Assembly: GCA_017447515.1 (NCBI GenBank)
Contig: JAFSNG010000045.1
Span: forward strand, 1-42,362
Direction of reading: 5' to 3'
Origin: Prevotella sp.
GTDB lineage: Bacteria > Bacteroidota > Bacteroidia > Bacteroidales > Bacteroidaceae
DNA length: 42,362 nt
Shown here: one piece after another, positions 6,928 to 15,458 of the stretch
How positions within the stretch are numbered: the first letter of the stretch is position 1
Layout: every line of letters begins with the position of its first letter
Made by a program: the position numbers and the translations under genes
The notes under the pieces: model-generated
Told to the model about the DNA's origin: nothing
Databases searched by the model: none
Seen by the model: the letters and a program-made list of their open reading frames with translations, nothing else

Positions 6928-8127
6928 ATGTTGAAAGGTAAGAAGATTGTATTAGGAATAACGGGTTCCATAGCAGCCTATAAGGCATGTCTGATTATCC
7001 GCGGACTCATCAAGGCAGGTGCTGAGGTGCAGGTCGTCATCACACCAGCTGGCAAGGAGTTCATTACTCCCATCACGCTTTCGGCACTGACACAGAAGCC
7101 CGTCATCAGCGATTTCTTCTCGCAGCGTGACGGAACGTGGCACTCCCATGTGGCATTGGGTCTTTGGGCCGATGCCATGCTCGTGGCTCCCTGCACGGCA
7201 TCCACACTGGGCAAGATGGCTAACGGCATCGCAGACAACATGCTGATAACCACCTACTTGTCTATGAAGGCTCCAGTGTTCATTGCACCAGCTATGGATC
7301 TTGATATGTACCAACATCCTACCACGCAACAGAATATGGAACGGTTGCGCTCGTTCGGCAATCATATCATCGAACCCCAAAGCGGTTTTCTGGCTTCTGG
7401 CTTGGAAGGCAAGGGACGCATGGAAGAACCGGAACGCATCGTTGAAGCACTAGACTATTTCTTCGAAACGAAAGATCTGAGTGGTAAGCATATTATGATT
7501 ACCGCTGGGCCGACCCACGAAAAGATTGACCCTGTCCGTTTCATTGGAAACTATTCCAGCGGAAAAATGGGCTTCGCCCTGGCTGAGGAGTGCGTACGCC
7601 GTGGTGCTGAAGTGACGTTGGTGGCTGGTCCTGTTTCGGCACAACTGTCACCGATGGCGGCACAAAAGGTGAAGCGCATCGACGTGGAGAGTTGCCAGGA
7701 GATGTTTGACGCAGCTACCACCGTATTTCCCAATTGCAATGCTGCCATTCTATGCGCCGCTGTGGCCGATTTCCGTCCAGACCACCAGGCCGACCAGAAG
7801 ATTAAGCGCGAAGGCGATGACCTGCAGCTTCGACTGCTACCCAATCCCGATATCGCTGCAGAGCTTGGGCGCATGAAACAACCTGGACAGCGACTCGTCG
7901 GTTTTGCCCTTGAGACGAATGACGAACAAGCTAACGCCCAGAAGAAGCTACAGAAGAAGAACCTCGATTTCATCGTGCTGAACTCGCTCCGCAACGAGGG
8001 CACTTGTTTTCAGTCGGACGAGAACCAAATCAGCATCATCAACGCTAACGGACAACTCGACTACGACCGCAAGTCCAAGAATGCCGTTGCCCACGACATT
8101 ATCGACCAACTGGCAACATTGCTTTAG
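6928..8127 (+). CDS. coaBC: bifunctional phosphopantothenoylcysteine decarboxylase / phosphopantothenate--cysteine ligase
   Basis: CoaBC carries out two successive steps of coenzyme A synthesis: CoaB joins phosphopantothenate to cysteine, and CoaC, a flavoprotein, decarboxylates the product. At 399 residues it has the usual length. The CoaC half (1-180) has GITGSIAAYK, the active-site His74 in WHSHVALG, and PAMDLDMY near 121-128. The CoaB half (from about 187) has ITAGPTHEKIDPVRFI, SSGKMG, AAVADFRP and the KIKR lysines. Two positions are unusual against the E. coli enzyme: the PxMN asparagine is Asp124, and the flap cysteine (E. coli Cys158) is Ser157. It lies 13 nt after the exonuclease gene and 18 nt before the methyltransferase gene. 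Confidence 0.95.
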   Translation: MLKGKKIVLGITGSIAAYKACLIIRGLIKAGAEVQVVITPAGKEFITPITLSALTQKPVISDFFSQRDGTWHSHVALGLWADAMLVAPCTASTLGKMANGIADNMLITTYLSMKAPVFIAPAMDLDMYQHPTTQQNMERLRSFGNHIIEPQSGFLASGLEGKGRMEEPERIVEALDYFFETKDLSGKHIMITAGPTHEKIDPVRFIGNYSSGKMGFALAEECVRRGAEVTLVAGPVSAQLSPMAAQKVKRIDVESCQEMFDAATTVFPNCNAAILCAAVADFRPDHQADQKIKREGDDLQLRLLPNPDIAAELGRMKQPGQRLVGFALETNDEQANAQKKLQKKNLDFIVLNSLRNEGTCFQSDENQISIINANGQLDYDRKSKNAVAHDIIDQLATLL

Positions 8128-8145
8128 GTTGCCAATTCCCTTCTT

Positions 8146-8952
8146 ATGATAGAAATCACTACGCTCGACGACCCTCGTGTAAGCCCATACAGCAGGCTTA
8201 CAGAGAGTCAGTTGCGTATGGTACTGGAACCGGAGAAAGGACTATTTATCTGCGAGAGTCCGAAGGTCATCCGCGTGGCATTAGATGCAGGCTGGGAACC
8301 CGTTTCACTGCTTTGCGAACGAAAACATATCGAAGGCGACGCTAAGGACATCGTAGACCGTTTGGCCTCGCGCGTACCTATTTATACTGGTAGTCGTGAA
8401 CTGCTTGCACAGCTCACAGGTTACACTCTCACCCGCGGTGTCTTGTGTGCCATGCGACGCAGGAAATTTCCTACGCTGGATGAATTGCTGCACGATGCAC
8501 GACGCGTGGTCATCATCGATGCCGTGACTGACACCACCAATATTGGAGCCATCTTCCGTTCGGCAGCAGCACTTGGCATTGATGCAGTCTTGCTGACTCG
8601 CGACACGTGCGACCCACTGAATCGCCGTGCCGTTCGTGTATCCATGGGCAGCGTGTTCCTCGTGCCTTGGACTTGGCTCGACGTCCCTATACAAAAACTC
8701 CACGACTACGGTTTCCGCACAGCAGCTATGGCATTGACGGATAAGAGTATCGCCCTTGACGACCCACAACTGAAGGCTGAACCCAAGTTGGCGATTATTA
8801 TGGGAACCGAGGGGGACGGACTGCCGCAGCAAGTCATCAGCGAGGCAGACTATACGGTGCGCATCCCCATGGCACATGGAGTAGACTCGCTGAACGTTGC
8901 CGCCGCAGCAGCTGTAGCGTTTTGGGAGTTGAGGTATGTTGCTATGGCATAG
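8146..8952 (+). CDS. SpoU/TrmH-family RNA 2'-O-methyltransferase
   Basis: This is a predicted SAM-dependent 2'-O-ribose methyltransferase acting on rRNA or tRNA, with 268 residues. An N-terminal substrate-binding region (FICESPKVIRVALDAG) precedes the SPOUT knot, whose three motifs are all present: NIGAIFRSAAALG at 132-144, IMGTEGDGLP at 218-227, and IPMAHGVDSLNVAAAAA at 240-256. The N-terminal part resembles TsnR/RlmB-type enzymes, but the target nucleotide cannot be read from the sequence. It is the last gene of the dnaN run and converges on nspC across 33 nt with no clear terminator hairpin. Confidence 0.92.
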   Translation: MIEITTLDDPRVSPYSRLTESQLRMVLEPEKGLFICESPKVIRVALDAGWEPVSLLCERKHIEGDAKDIVDRLASRVPIYTGSRELLAQLTGYTLTRGVLCAMRRRKFPTLDELLHDARRVVIIDAVTDTTNIGAIFRSAAALGIDAVLLTRDTCDPLNRRAVRVSMGSVFLVPWTWLDVPIQKLHDYGFRTAAMALTDKSIALDDPQLKAEPKLAIIMGTEGDGLPQQVISEADYTVRIPMAHGVDSLNVAAAAAVAFWELRYVAMA

Positions 8953-8985
8953 TAACATACACAACAAACACAACAAACACGACGA

Positions 8986-10131
8986 TTAATCCATCCGGTC
9001 TCGGTAGTCCTCGTAGGTAAAACGGCGCAACAGTTCCAAAGCGCCGTCCTCATGCAGCATACAAATGGATGGATGGGTAATGCCGTTAAACGTATTGGTC
9101 TTCACAGTGGTATAGTGAATCATGTCTTCAAATATAACCTGTTCGCCAACTTGAAGTTCATGGTCGAATTGCCATAGTCCCATGAAGTCTCCTGCCAGGC
9201 AGCTGTTGCCGCCAAGGCGATAAACGAAAGCTGAGGACTGAAGGTTTGCTGGCAGACCACCCGTTTCCGAAGGTTCAATATGCTCAGCGCCACGGACGTC
9301 CGGATAGTAGGGCATCTCCAGGCAGTCTGGCATATGACACGTAAAACTGACGTCAAGGATAGCTGTGCGTATACCTTTGTCTTCAACTACGTCAACAACG
9401 GAGGAAACCAACGGCCCTGTCTGCCAGGCAAATGCACTACCAGGCTCGAAGATGACTTTTAGATGCGGCCAGCGTTCATGGAACTTCTGCATCGTGCTGA
9501 CCAACAACTCAATGTCGTAGTCGCGCCGCGTAACCAGATGACCGCCACCAAAGTTAATCCACTCCAATTGAGGAAACCACCGCGAAAACTTCTCCTCAAT
9601 ATGCTGCAACGTACGTTGGAAAACATCTGCCCCACTCTCGCAGTGGCAATGACAATGGAAGCCTCGGATGTCGCTGGGTAACGTGTCGGGCAGCTTATCC
9701 GATGTGACACCAAAACGCGTGCCCGGTGCACAAGGATTATACAACAGCGTGCCAACCTCCGAGTATTCCGGATTAACGCGGATGCCTAAAGAACAAGCCG
9801 CGGCACGCTCGTGAAACCGTTCGTACTGACTGAGCGAATTAAACGTCAAGTGACTCGAGCAACGTACTATTTCATCTATTTCATCCTCCTTGTAGGCAGG
9901 CGAAAAGGTGTGTGCTTTCGCACCAAACTCCTCCAAGGCCAAACGAGCTTCGGACAACGAACTGGCCGTCGTAGCACTAATATATTCCCGGAAGATGGGG
10001 AACGTCTTCCACAATGCGAAAGCCTTGAAAGCCAATATCCACTCCGATTCTGTGCGACGGGCAACATCACGAATAAGCTCCAAGTTCCTGCGAAGCCGTG
10101 ATTCCTCTATCATGTAGTATGGTGTCTGCAT
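8986..10131 (-). CDS. nspC: carboxynorspermidine decarboxylase
   Basis: NspC is a PLP enzyme of the alanine racemase fold that decarboxylates carboxynorspermidine or carboxyspermidine to make polyamines, in the alternative spermidine route common in Bacteroidetes. It has 381 residues. The PLP lysine is Lys36 in LAFKAFA. Also seen are FNSLSQYERF, RVNPEYS, GFHCHCHCES, INFGGGHLVTR, the phosphate-site FEPGSAFAW and GGNSCLAGD. The start at 10131 is chosen because the family begins M-x-TPYY; an ATG 93 nt further upstream adds unconserved sequence and overlaps maf. It is the last gene of the pfkA run, 1 nt after maf. The partner dehydrogenase gene is not in the window. Confidence 0.95.
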   Translation of the reverse strand: MQTPYYMIEESRLRRNLELIRDVARRTESEWILAFKAFALWKTFPIFREYISATTASSLSEARLALEEFGAKAHTFSPAYKEDEIDEIVRCSSHLTFNSLSQYERFHERAAACSLGIRVNPEYSEVGTLLYNPCAPGTRFGVTSDKLPDTLPSDIRGFHCHCHCESGADVFQRTLQHIEEKFSRWFPQLEWINFGGGHLVTRRDYDIELLVSTMQKFHERWPHLKVIFEPGSAFAWQTGPLVSSVVDVVEDKGIRTAILDVSFTCHMPDCLEMPYYPDVRGAEHIEPSETGGLPANLQSSAFVYRLGGNSCLAGDFMGLWQFDHELQVGEQVIFEDMIHYTTVKTNTFNGITHPSICMLHEDGALELLRRFTYEDYRDRMD

Positions 10132-10132
10132 A

Positions 10133-10726
10133 TCAAATGGTATTAAACGTTTTAAGTGCTTCATAAATGCGTTGCACAGGCAGTCCCATGACATTGAAAT
10201 AGCTGCCGTTGAGCGCTGTGACACCTATATGACCAATCCATTCCTGAATGCCGTAGGCACCAGCTTTGTCGAAGGGGCGATAGTTGCTGACATAGTAATT
10301 TATTTCGTCGTCTGTGAACGCCTTAAATGTCACGTCGGTGATTACCGAGAAACTCGTCTGGCGATCTGTCGTGGTCAGCGTGACACCGGTGATTACCTGA
10401 TGCGTCCTTCCGCTTAACTCGCGGAGCATGGCCTGCGCCTCGGCAGCGTCGTGAGGCTTGCCCATGACGTGAGTTCCCAACACAACGATGGTGTCAGCCG
10501 TGATGACCAACTCGTCCGAAGCCATCGACAGGCGATACGCTGCCGCCTTCTTTTGCGATATGTATTGTGCTATGCCATGAGTGGCCAAATCGTCGGGATA
10601 ACTCTCATCAATGCCATCAATGACTCGTACGTCGAACGGGATATCCAGCCCTGCCAGCAGTTCCTTGCGACGGGGCGAATTGCTCGCCAGAATAATATGG
10701 TATGGAGTAATCATGATGCGTTTCAT
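10133..10726 (-). CDS. maf: Maf-family nucleotide pyrophosphatase
   Basis: This 197-residue Maf protein is predicted to hydrolyse non-canonical or surplus nucleoside triphosphates (the dTTP/UTP type) to monophosphates. Motifs are ILASNSPRRKELL near 12-24, YPDDL, the QKKA lysine pair, ITADTIVV with the catalytic Asp near 77, GKP, the SGRTHQVITGV loop and DKAGAYGIQ. The ATG at 10726 is used; an ATG four codons later (MITPY) fits the conserved strand equally well. It lies 16 nt after the KdsC-like gene and 1 nt before nspC. This kdsC-maf-nspC order is one I associate with Bacteroidales. Confidence 0.95.
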   Translation of the reverse strand: MKRIMITPYHIILASNSPRRKELLAGLDIPFDVRVIDGIDESYPDDLATHGIAQYISQKKAAAYRLSMASDELVITADTIVVLGTHVMGKPHDAAEAQAMLRELSGRTHQVITGVTLTTTDRQTSFSVITDVTFKAFTDDEINYYVSNYRPFDKAGAYGIQEWIGHIGVTALNGSYFNVMGLPVQRIYEALKTFNTI

Positions 10727-10742
10727 TCGTTAAAAAGCGTGC

Positions 10743-11261
10743 TTACCATCCAAACGCCTTTTCGTCAGCCAACCACTTGTGCTGGGCTTTCAGCACCTGC
10801 TCTATCACGTCGCGCCCACAACCATAGCCACCGCAGTAATCACTGACGTAGATGCTGGCAGCCTTGATTTCCGGACAAGCGTCCTTAGGACATACGGGAC
10901 AACCTGCACGGCGCATAATCTCGAGGTCGGGAATATCATCTCCCATATACATCACCTCGTCGTCCGCAAAGCCGTACTTGCTCAGGTATTCCTCATAGGT
11001 CTTGATTTTTATGGCTGCGCCCAGATAGACATCATCGACACCAAGGCCGTGGTAACGCAGAGCTACTGACGTAATACGGCAACCGGTAATAATCGCTATG
11101 CGCAGCCCCATCTTCTGGGCAAGCTGGATGGCGTAACCATCCTTGATATTTACCGTTCGGCAAGGAACGCCATCAGTCCCGAGGGGAATGGTCTCACAAG
11201 ACAGTACTCCATCGATATCGAAGACGACGGTACGAATCTTTGTCAGGTCGTAATTAATCAT
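10743..11261 (-). CDS. kdsC: KdsC-like HAD phosphatase (Kdo-8-phosphate phosphatase)
   Basis: This 172-residue HAD hydrolase is of the cap-less C0 tetramer type. It has [10 protein letters not shown] with the nucleophile and acid aspartates near 15-17, the substrate-side NIKDGYAI, motif II IITGCRI, the lysine region and motif [15 protein letters not shown]. KdsC removes phosphate from Kdo 8-phosphate during lipopolysaccharide core synthesis. Length and motifs fit, but related phosphatases of other nonulosonates look alike. Its first 8 nt overlap the end of the DUF2520 gene, so translation is probably coupled. No kdsA or kdsB gene is nearby. Confidence 0.82.
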   Translation of the reverse strand: MINYDLTKIRTVVFDIDGVLSCETIPLGTDGVPCRTVNIKDGYAIQLAQKMGLRIAIITGCRITSVALRYHGLGVDDVYLGAAIKIKTYEEYLSKYGFADDEVMYMGDDIPDLEIMRRAGCPVCPKDACPEIKAASIYVSDYCGGYGCGRDVIEQVLKAQHKWLADEKAFGW

Positions 11262-11979
11262 TGTTCATTGTTTTTTTGTGAATACTTTCCGTCAGCAGGT
11301 CATAGATACGCTGCATCTCGGGGTTATCGGCCAGCAAGTCGTGCTGCCGCCGGATGACGTTTTCGTCGTATCGCACAGCGGGTCCAGTCTGGGCTTCTGC
11401 TGGCGGAATGCTGTGCAGCTTGCGCACGGTCTGGTCGACAAGCGGCATCATAACGTCGAAGGGAATGCCGATATGTGCAAGAACATCAGCAGAAAGTGCC
11501 ATACAGTGGTTGGCGAAATTGCAGGCGAAGACTGCTGCCAGATGGAGATACTTACGATCGGCACTGGACAACTGGTAAACGCTGTGGCTCAGGCTCTCTG
11601 CCAATGACTGCAGCGTGGCCATTGTCTGCTCGCAGTCGGCCTCGAGAAACAGCGGAATGTCAGCGAAGGGGACGAGCGTCTCTTTCGAGAACGTCTGCAT
11701 GGGATAGAACACACCGTAATGACGACAGCGACCTTCAAACACCGACATCGGCATGGAACCGGCGGTATGAAGGAAAAGCTGGTTCTCCCTACCCTCGGTC
11801 GCGCGAGCGATAACATCCCCAAGCACATCATCCTTCACCGCGATGATGAAAGCATCAGCCTCACTTGGCAGATCGTCCAACGCTCTGCCTCGGACTACCG
11901 TCACCTCATGACCAGCGTCACGCAATGCCGGAGCGAGGTTCGTGCCAAGACGACCGGTGCCAATTAAAACGATGCGCAT
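11254..11979 (-). CDS. Rossmann-fold protein with DUF2520 domain
   Basis: This 241-residue protein begins with a classic dinucleotide-binding loop ([14 protein letters not shown]) and continues with [18 protein letters not shown] and VFYPMQTFS, in the manner of NADP-binding oxidoreductases such as 2-hydroxyacid or pyrroline-carboxylate reductases. The C-terminal helical half ([17 protein letters not shown]) is DUF2520. It is a conserved Bacteroidales protein of unknown substrate. It lies 3 nt after the nitroreductase gene and overlaps the KdsC-like gene by 8 nt, so it belongs to the same transcript. A redox role is inferred from the fold only. Confidence 0.88.
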   Translation of the reverse strand: MRIVLIGTGRLGTNLAPALRDAGHEVTVVRGRALDDLPSEADAFIIAVKDDVLGDVIARATEGRENQLFLHTAGSMPMSVFEGRCRHYGVFYPMQTFSKETLVPFADIPLFLEADCEQTMATLQSLAESLSHSVYQLSSADRKYLHLAAVFACNFANHCMALSADVLAHIGIPFDVMMPLVDQTVRKLHSIPPAEAQTGPAVRYDENVIRRQHDLLADNPEMQRIYDLLTESIHKKTMNND

Positions 11980-11982
11980 GTA

Positions 11983-12507
11983 TTAATACTTATCGACGTG
12001 AACGTTCTCCCACTTCAGTTTGTCCTCGTTCTGGGGCTTGCGCTCATCAGCCTTGTGACCAAGAGCTAAGATACAAAGACACGACAGATTCTCAGGAATG
12101 CCAAGCACGCCTTGGATGACAGTGTCCGCCGTAGTGCCGTCCGACAGTCCGCGACCGCGCATCTGCACCCAGCACGAGCCAATGCCCAACTCCTCGGCCT
12201 GATACTGCATGGATATGGCGGCAATCGAACCGTCCTCCACCCAGCAGTCATTCTGCATGGGGTCTCCAAGTACTATAATAGCCATGGCAGCATCCTTGAT
12301 GAATGCGCCACCGAGGTCCTTCGCGTCAGCCAGTTTCTCGAGATCAGTTTTGTCGTCGACCACCACAAACTGCCACGCACGTTGTCCTTTAGACGTCGGT
12401 GACATCAGTCCCGCGCGCAATATCATTTTCACGTCCTCGCTGTCAATCTCCTCTGTCGTGAACTTACGGTGCGAGCGGCGTTGCTGAACCAAATTCTTGA
12501 AATCCAT
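11983..12507 (-). CDS. nitroreductase-family FMN oxidoreductase
   Basis: This is a small single-domain nitroreductase-like flavoprotein (174 residues) that probably uses FMN and NAD(P)H. The FMN-phosphate motif is QRRSHRKF near 8-15. PTSKGQRAWQFVVV and the C-terminal GSCWVQMRGRG and LGIPENLSCLCILALGHK follow the family pattern. The natural substrate cannot be read; members reduce quinones, flavins or nitro compounds. It lies 27 nt after the SpoIIE-type phosphatase gene and 3 nt before the DUF2520 gene. Confidence 0.9.
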   Translation of the reverse strand: MDFKNLVQQRRSHRKFTTEEIDSEDVKMILRAGLMSPTSKGQRAWQFVVVDDKTDLEKLADAKDLGGAFIKDAAMAIIVLGDPMQNDCWVEDGSIAAISMQYQAEELGIGSCWVQMRGRGLSDGTTADTVIQGVLGIPENLSCLCILALGHKADERKPQNEDKLKWENVHVDKY

Positions 12508-12534
12508 AAGCGTATATATATAATAAGGTGTAAA

Positions 12535-14457
12535 TCAACTAATGCGCAGACACATCATTGTCAAGTCGTCGTTCGGGTCGGCACCGTCGCGATGCTTCTC
12601 CACCTCAGCAGCCAGCGTCTCGATGACCTGCTTTGCCGAGTCGAAGTGCGTGTTGCGCAGTATGTCGAGCAACCGTTCGTCGCCGAACTGCTCGTGCTCG
12701 CGATTCTCTGCCTCGTTCAGTCCGTCGGTATAGATGAACAGCGCACGGCCGTGGATGTTGGCAATCTCCTCGCCCTCGAATTCCAGTCCGGGCAGTACAC
12801 CGATAGGGAAATTCGGCTTCATCTCGAGGAATTCACCGTGGTTAGCTCCGCCACCGATGATAGGCGGATTATGACCGGCATTGCAGAACGACAAATGACC
12901 CGACTGCAAGTCAAGCATACCGATGAATAGCGTGACGAACATATTGGTAGGATTCTCGTCACCAGAGAGTGCGTCATTCATATGCGTACAAATCTCAGCT
13001 GGCGGCAACTGTTGATTTGCCAGCGTGCGGAACAGTCGCGTCACCTGAGCCATGAACAGCGAGGCCGGCACACCCTTACCACTGACGTCGCCGAGACAGA
13101 AGTAAAGGTTATCGTCTTTCAGCAGGTAGCCATACAGGTCGCCACCAACTTCCTTGGCGGGGGTCATCGAGGCATACATGTCAAGCCCTTCTCTATCAGG
13201 GAACACGCTGGGCAGCATCGACATCTGAATACTGTTGGCCACGTTCAGCTCGCTCTCAATGGATGCCTTCTGCGCGGTGGTGTCCTTCAGTTCCTCAATG
13301 TAACGGACCAGCGACTGCTGCATGTTGCCGAACGACTGGCTCAACTGTCCTATCTCGTCGACGCGCTCGAAATCAGGCAACTGCGTGTCGAACTGTCCCG
13401 AGGCAATGGTCTCGGCCTCACGGGCCAAGCGTCGCAACGGACTGAGCTCGCGCGTAATAATACGAATGAAGAGATACAGCATGAGCAACAAACCAACTGT
13501 GACGATGGTCATGACGGTGCGGCGCAGACGGTCGAAACCGCCGAAAATGTCGCTCTCGGGACAGACAATGGCCATCGAACAGCCCGTCTTACCCAACGGT
13601 TTATAGAACACATAGCAGTGTTCTCCGCCTATGTGCATTTCGCGCATGCCCTCTTCACCACGCTGCATGGCATGGCCCAGCGACGCGAGAGCCGTGTCAG
13701 GCTCTTCAAGCGTCTGCGTAAAGATGGTCTGTCGGGTAATCTTCGTCGAGTCAGGATGCACGAAATAAGTACCGCCGCGACCAATCATAATACTATACGA
13801 GTTGGGATATGGTTTGGTTGCAGAAATCGTCTGCGAGAGCCAGTTAAGCGATAAGCTTGTATTGATGACTCCGATGACACGTCCGTCGTTGTCCTTGATG
13901 GCCTGACAGTAACTCGTGACCATTTCGCTTGTATTGGTTGCCACGTCTAAATCCATGTACGGCTCTGTCCAACACGCATGACCGAGCAGTGTAGGCATGA
14001 GATACCAGTCAGCAAAGAAGTACTGGTAGTTTTCGCTGCCGCCCTGAATGGTGCGGATGGAGTCACCATTGTGCTTGGAATAGGCGGAGAAATACAGCCC
14101 CTTATCCTTGAAATAATAAGGCTCGAAGGCGATAGAGCAGTTGTAGAAGTCGGGATTGTTCAACAACATGCCGCGGCTGTAGACAAACATCGAGTCTGCC
14201 TTGTCGGGATGACGCTGGACAAGCCACTCCGTCATGCCTGCGGCCACTTCGACACGGTTCAGAATACCCTCAACCCTCAGCGATGTCTTGTCAAGAATCT
14301 GCGTGGCGTGGCTGATAGCCTCCTGGCGCACGGCTTCGCGCGACTGATAGAACAGGAACCCGAGGGCTGCGATGAAGATGATGGCAGCAAACATGACAAC
14401 CCACAGGCTGACGCGGACCGATAGTTTGCGGCGGATATATGCAAGGATGCTATTCAT
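12535..14457 (-). CDS. membrane sensor with Cache-like domain, HAMP and SpoIIE/RsbU-type PP2C phosphatase
   Basis: This 640-residue inner-membrane sensor has a transmembrane segment near 16-37, a periplasmic Cache-like domain near 45-300 (NCSIAFEPYYF, YCQAIKDNDGRVIGVINTSLS) and a second transmembrane segment near 314-335. A HAMP domain follows (ELSPLRRLAREAETIASGQF) and then a coiled coil near 385-415. The cytoplasmic SpoIIE/RsbU phosphatase from about 420 has VGGDLYGY, GDVSGKGVPASLFMA, NAGHNPPI, IYTDGLNEAEN and NDDLTMM. Such proteins dephosphorylate an anti-sigma-factor antagonist in partner-switching pathways, but no antagonist or anti-sigma gene is in the window. It begins 1 nt after the periplasmic binding protein gene, so the two are very likely made and used together. 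Confidence 0.93.
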   Translation of the reverse strand: MNSILAYIRRKLSVRVSLWVVMFAAIIFIAALGFLFYQSREAVRQEAISHATQILDKTSLRVEGILNRVEVAAGMTEWLVQRHPDKADSMFVYSRGMLLNNPDFYNCSIAFEPYYFKDKGLYFSAYSKHNGDSIRTIQGGSENYQYFFADWYLMPTLLGHACWTEPYMDLDVATNTSEMVTSYCQAIKDNDGRVIGVINTSLSLNWLSQTISATKPYPNSYSIMIGRGGTYFVHPDSTKITRQTIFTQTLEEPDTALASLGHAMQRGEEGMREMHIGGEHCYVFYKPLGKTGCSMAIVCPESDIFGGFDRLRRTVMTIVTVGLLLMLYLFIRIITRELSPLRRLAREAETIASGQFDTQLPDFERVDEIGQLSQSFGNMQQSLVRYIEELKDTTAQKASIESELNVANSIQMSMLPSVFPDREGLDMYASMTPAKEVGGDLYGYLLKDDNLYFCLGDVSGKGVPASLFMAQVTRLFRTLANQQLPPAEICTHMNDALSGDENPTNMFVTLFIGMLDLQSGHLSFCNAGHNPPIIGGGANHGEFLEMKPNFPIGVLPGLEFEGEEIANIHGRALFIYTDGLNEAENREHEQFGDERLLDILRNTHFDSAKQVIETLAAEVEKHRDGADPNDDLTMMCLRIS

Positions 14458-14458
14458 A

Positions 14459-15439
14459 TTATAAGTCCATTAGTTCTTCGTAAGTGACATCTCTACTCAG
14501 CATCTGGTTCGAGAGCATGAGCTGGCTGGCCTGCTTCACCATATCCGGGCGCAGGCGGAATTCACGTTTCTTCGACTCGCGATCAACTTGCAGACGCAGC
14601 ACCTCCTTCAGCATCAGACGCTGCATCACACGGTTCGTGGCGATATGTTCGCGGTCGACATATTGCATGACAATATCCAGCGTTTCGTCGGGATGTGCAG
14701 CAGCCCACTCCCACCCTCTCTTGCTAGCCTCGGCGAAGCGGCGCGCCTGGTCGCGGTGGCTCTCGAAGTAGTCGCGCGTCATGTACACACCGTCCTCCTG
14801 CACGTTATAGCCGTGGTCGCAGAAGCGGTAGACATTCTTGTCCGACAACTCCATGCCGGCCTGCACCAGCTGATAGTACTCGTTGTAGCTCATTGCCAGC
14901 GTGGCGTCCAGTGCTCCAGCAACAAACAGGTTGACATTCTGGGCAAACCGCACCCACTCGTAGTTCAGGTGGTCCTGGATGCTCATGCAGATGGCCAACT
15001 GACCGAAGCCGACGCTCCAGATGCCAACCTTCGCACCCTTCTGCGTCAGCGGGTCAACGCCGCGCGCCGACACGATGACCATGGCATTGTTCATCGAAGT
15101 CTGCAGGATATTTACCAAGGGAATGCCATCGCTCACAATCTCCATCGCCTGACACAATTGCAGCGTCGTGGCCTGACACAGGTTCTTGCGCAGACGGGTC
15201 ATGGCGGGCTGTGTGGCAGAAGGGTGCTCTATGCGCACATTGATACCTGCCTCACGATAGAAGCCCATCGCCTCGGCAACGTAATAGCCTGCAAACTGCG
15301 CCTGCGCCGTCCACTGTGGCGTAAACACGATGGTAGCATCCTTCGTTGCCGTTTTTTTCTCTTTCTGTGCAAGCGCCACGACTGCCCCAAACACCATGAC
15401 GGCCACCAGCGCCCATTGTATCATTCGTTTCATTATCAA
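14459..15439 (-). CDS. periplasmic NMT1/THI5-type substrate-binding protein, no ABC partner nearby
   Basis: This 326-residue exported protein has a signal peptide ending near VVALAQ. An ATG two codons in (MKRM) is an equally good start. The body resembles NMT1/THI5 solute-binding proteins such as ThiY and SsuA: IVFTPQWTAQAQFAGYYVAEAMGFY, the helix after it, and the GIWSVGFG and VAGALDATLAMSYNEYY strands. Typical members feed ABC importers of pyrimidines, sulfonates or nitrate. Here no permease or ATPase gene is found, and the gene ends 1 nt before the Cache/SpoIIE sensor. It may deliver a ligand to that sensor's periplasmic domain; this is inference from gene order. Confidence 0.87.
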   Translation of the reverse strand: MIMKRMIQWALVAVMVFGAVVALAQKEKKTATKDATIVFTPQWTAQAQFAGYYVAEAMGFYREAGINVRIEHPSATQPAMTRLRKNLCQATTLQLCQAMEIVSDGIPLVNILQTSMNNAMVIVSARGVDPLTQKGAKVGIWSVGFGQLAICMSIQDHLNYEWVRFAQNVNLFVAGALDATLAMSYNEYYQLVQAGMELSDKNVYRFCDHGYNVQEDGVYMTRDYFESHRDQARRFAEASKRGWEWAAAHPDETLDIVMQYVDREHIATNRVMQRLMLKEVLRLQVDRESKKREFRLRPDMVKQASQLMLSNQMLSRDVTYEELMDL

Positions 15440-15458
15440 TACCGGTTTTTAATTTGCG

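Noticed and set aside
14459..15439. ABC importer for thiamine precursors or sulfonates
   Set aside because: Only the binding protein is present; no permease or ATPase gene adjoins it.
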